Assembly: GCA_002413145.1 (NCBI GenBank)
Contig: DHWK01000131.1
Location: 1-5,095 of the forward strand
Direction: 5' to 3'
Origin: a bacterium UBP12_UBA5184
GTDB taxonomy: Bacteria > Vulcanimicrobiota > Vulcanimicrobiia > Vulcanimicrobiales > Vulcanimicrobiaceae
DNA length: 5,095 nt
Positions 4,597 to 5,095 of the stretch are shown here, piece after piece. How positions within the stretch are numbered: the first letter of the stretch is position 1; the number at the start of each line of letters is the position of its first letter. The notes under the pieces were generated by a model, which was not told the origin of the DNA, did no database searches, and saw only the letters and a program-made list of their open reading frames with translations. The position numbers were made by a program, and so were the translations under genes.

Positions 4597-5095
4597 AGAG
4601 CGCGCCCGACGATCGCGCTGTCGACGTTCTCCGGCGTCCCCGCCGCGAGCGCGCTCAGGTCATCGAGCGTCTGCGCGCCGCCGCTCGCCGTGACCTTGAG
4701 CGAGGAAAGGCCCGCGACGTGTGCCAGCGCCGCAATATCGTAGCCCGTGCCGGCGCCGTCGCGGGCGATCTCGGTGAAGACGATGCGTTCGAAACCGCGC
4801 AGTGCGACCTCGCGGATGAGGTCGTCGCGTTCGCGTCCAGCGGTCTGCAGCCAGCCGCGAAAGGCGATCTCGTGCCCGCGCGCGTCGATCCCCGCGAGGA
4901 TGCGTCCGTCGAACCTATCGACCAGCTCTTGAACGAGCGCGGGATCTTCGATCAGCAGCGTGCCGACGATCACGAAGCGTGCGCCGGCCTCGAAGCGAGC
5001 CATGACGTCGTCGCGCGTCCGAATGCCTCCACCGGCTTGAACCGGTACCGAAACGGCGGCGCATACCGCGCGCAACGCCGCGAGATTCTCGCCGC
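4548..5095 (-). CDS. hisA: HisA, ProFAR isomerase, 5' end cut by window edge
   Basis: HisA is a cytosolic TIM-barrel enzyme of histidine biosynthesis. It isomerises the aminoaldose ProFAR to the aminoketose PRFAR by an Amadori rearrangement. About 181 codons to the stop at 4548-4550 are visible; roughly 60 N-terminal residues, with the first catalytic Asp, lie beyond the right edge. Seen in order are VPVQAGGGIR (phosphate-binding loop), FVIVGTLLIEDP, the second catalytic Asp in GIDARG (codon 4884-4886), GW in FRGWLQTAG, FTEIARDGAGTGYD, VTASGGAQTLDDL (second phosphate loop) and SAIVGRALYEGTLDL. VPVQAGGGIR with GIDARG and the GW motif favours HisA over its relative HisF. The internal TTG at 5075 is not a start, because the frame is open to the edge. 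No hisF follows directly, since alr converges on its 3' end. Confidence 0.94.
   Translation of the reverse strand, partial: GENLAALRAVCAAVSVPVQAGGGIRTRDDVMARFEAGARFVIVGTLLIEDPALVQELVDRFDGRILAGIDARGHEIAFRGWLQTAGRERDDLIREVALRGFERIVFTEIARDGAGTGYDIAALAHVAGLSSLKVTASGGAQTLDDLSALAAGTPENVDSAIVGRALYEGTLDLAEAIGALS

Noticed and set aside
1..5095. CRISPR array, insertion sequence or toxin-antitoxin system
   Set aside because: I found no regularly spaced repeats, transposase motifs or terminal inverted repeats with target duplications. The two small membrane-protein genes are divergent and lack toxin-antitoxin features.

Overview
The window is high-GC bacterial chromosome with closely packed genes. It carries a heat-shock chaperonin operon, a cell-wall amino-acid gene, a histidine-biosynthesis gene and some small or degraded genes. 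Nothing marks it as plasmid or phage, and I see no rRNA, tRNA, CRISPR array or insertion sequence. The lineage cannot be fixed from the sequence. The HrcA/CIRCE-type control, the short TonB C-terminal domain and the codon style rich in TCG, GTC and ATC would fit a high-GC environmental phylum such as Eremiobacterota/Vulcanimicrobiota, but that is a low-confidence inference.

Left part (1-1441, minus strand): groES followed after 2 bases by groEL, which runs off the left edge. Upstream of groES lie a good Shine-Dalgarno before a GTG start, an extended -10 promoter, and two CIRCE-like operators with exact 9-base spacers set 39 bp apart. One overlaps the promoter and the other lies at the start of the transcript. 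This tandem operator is the clearest regulatory finding.

Middle-left (1461-2456): two overlapping inverted repeats follow the stop of a minus-strand CGNR zinc-finger gene that lacks most of the N-terminal half of its ABATE domain. Head to head with it, on the plus strand, is a TonB C-terminal domain with no start codon. Both reading frames lose their 5' ends within about 60 bp of each other, so this looks like a rearrangement scar. A 62-residue hypothetical protein follows on the plus strand.

Middle (2434-3418): an unrecognised three-helix membrane protein (minus strand) and an unrecognised four-helix membrane protein (plus strand) diverge from a 127-bp intergenic region. The four-helix gene ends in an ATGA overlap with alr.

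Right part (3415-5095): a full-length alanine racemase gene (alr) supplies D-alanine for peptidoglycan. It converges on hisA, which is cut by the right edge, and the two overlap by 49 bp at their 3' ends. hisF is not directly downstream of hisA here. Apart from the scar and the unknown small proteins, the window is ordinary housekeeping sequence. I found no convincing undescribed multi-gene system.
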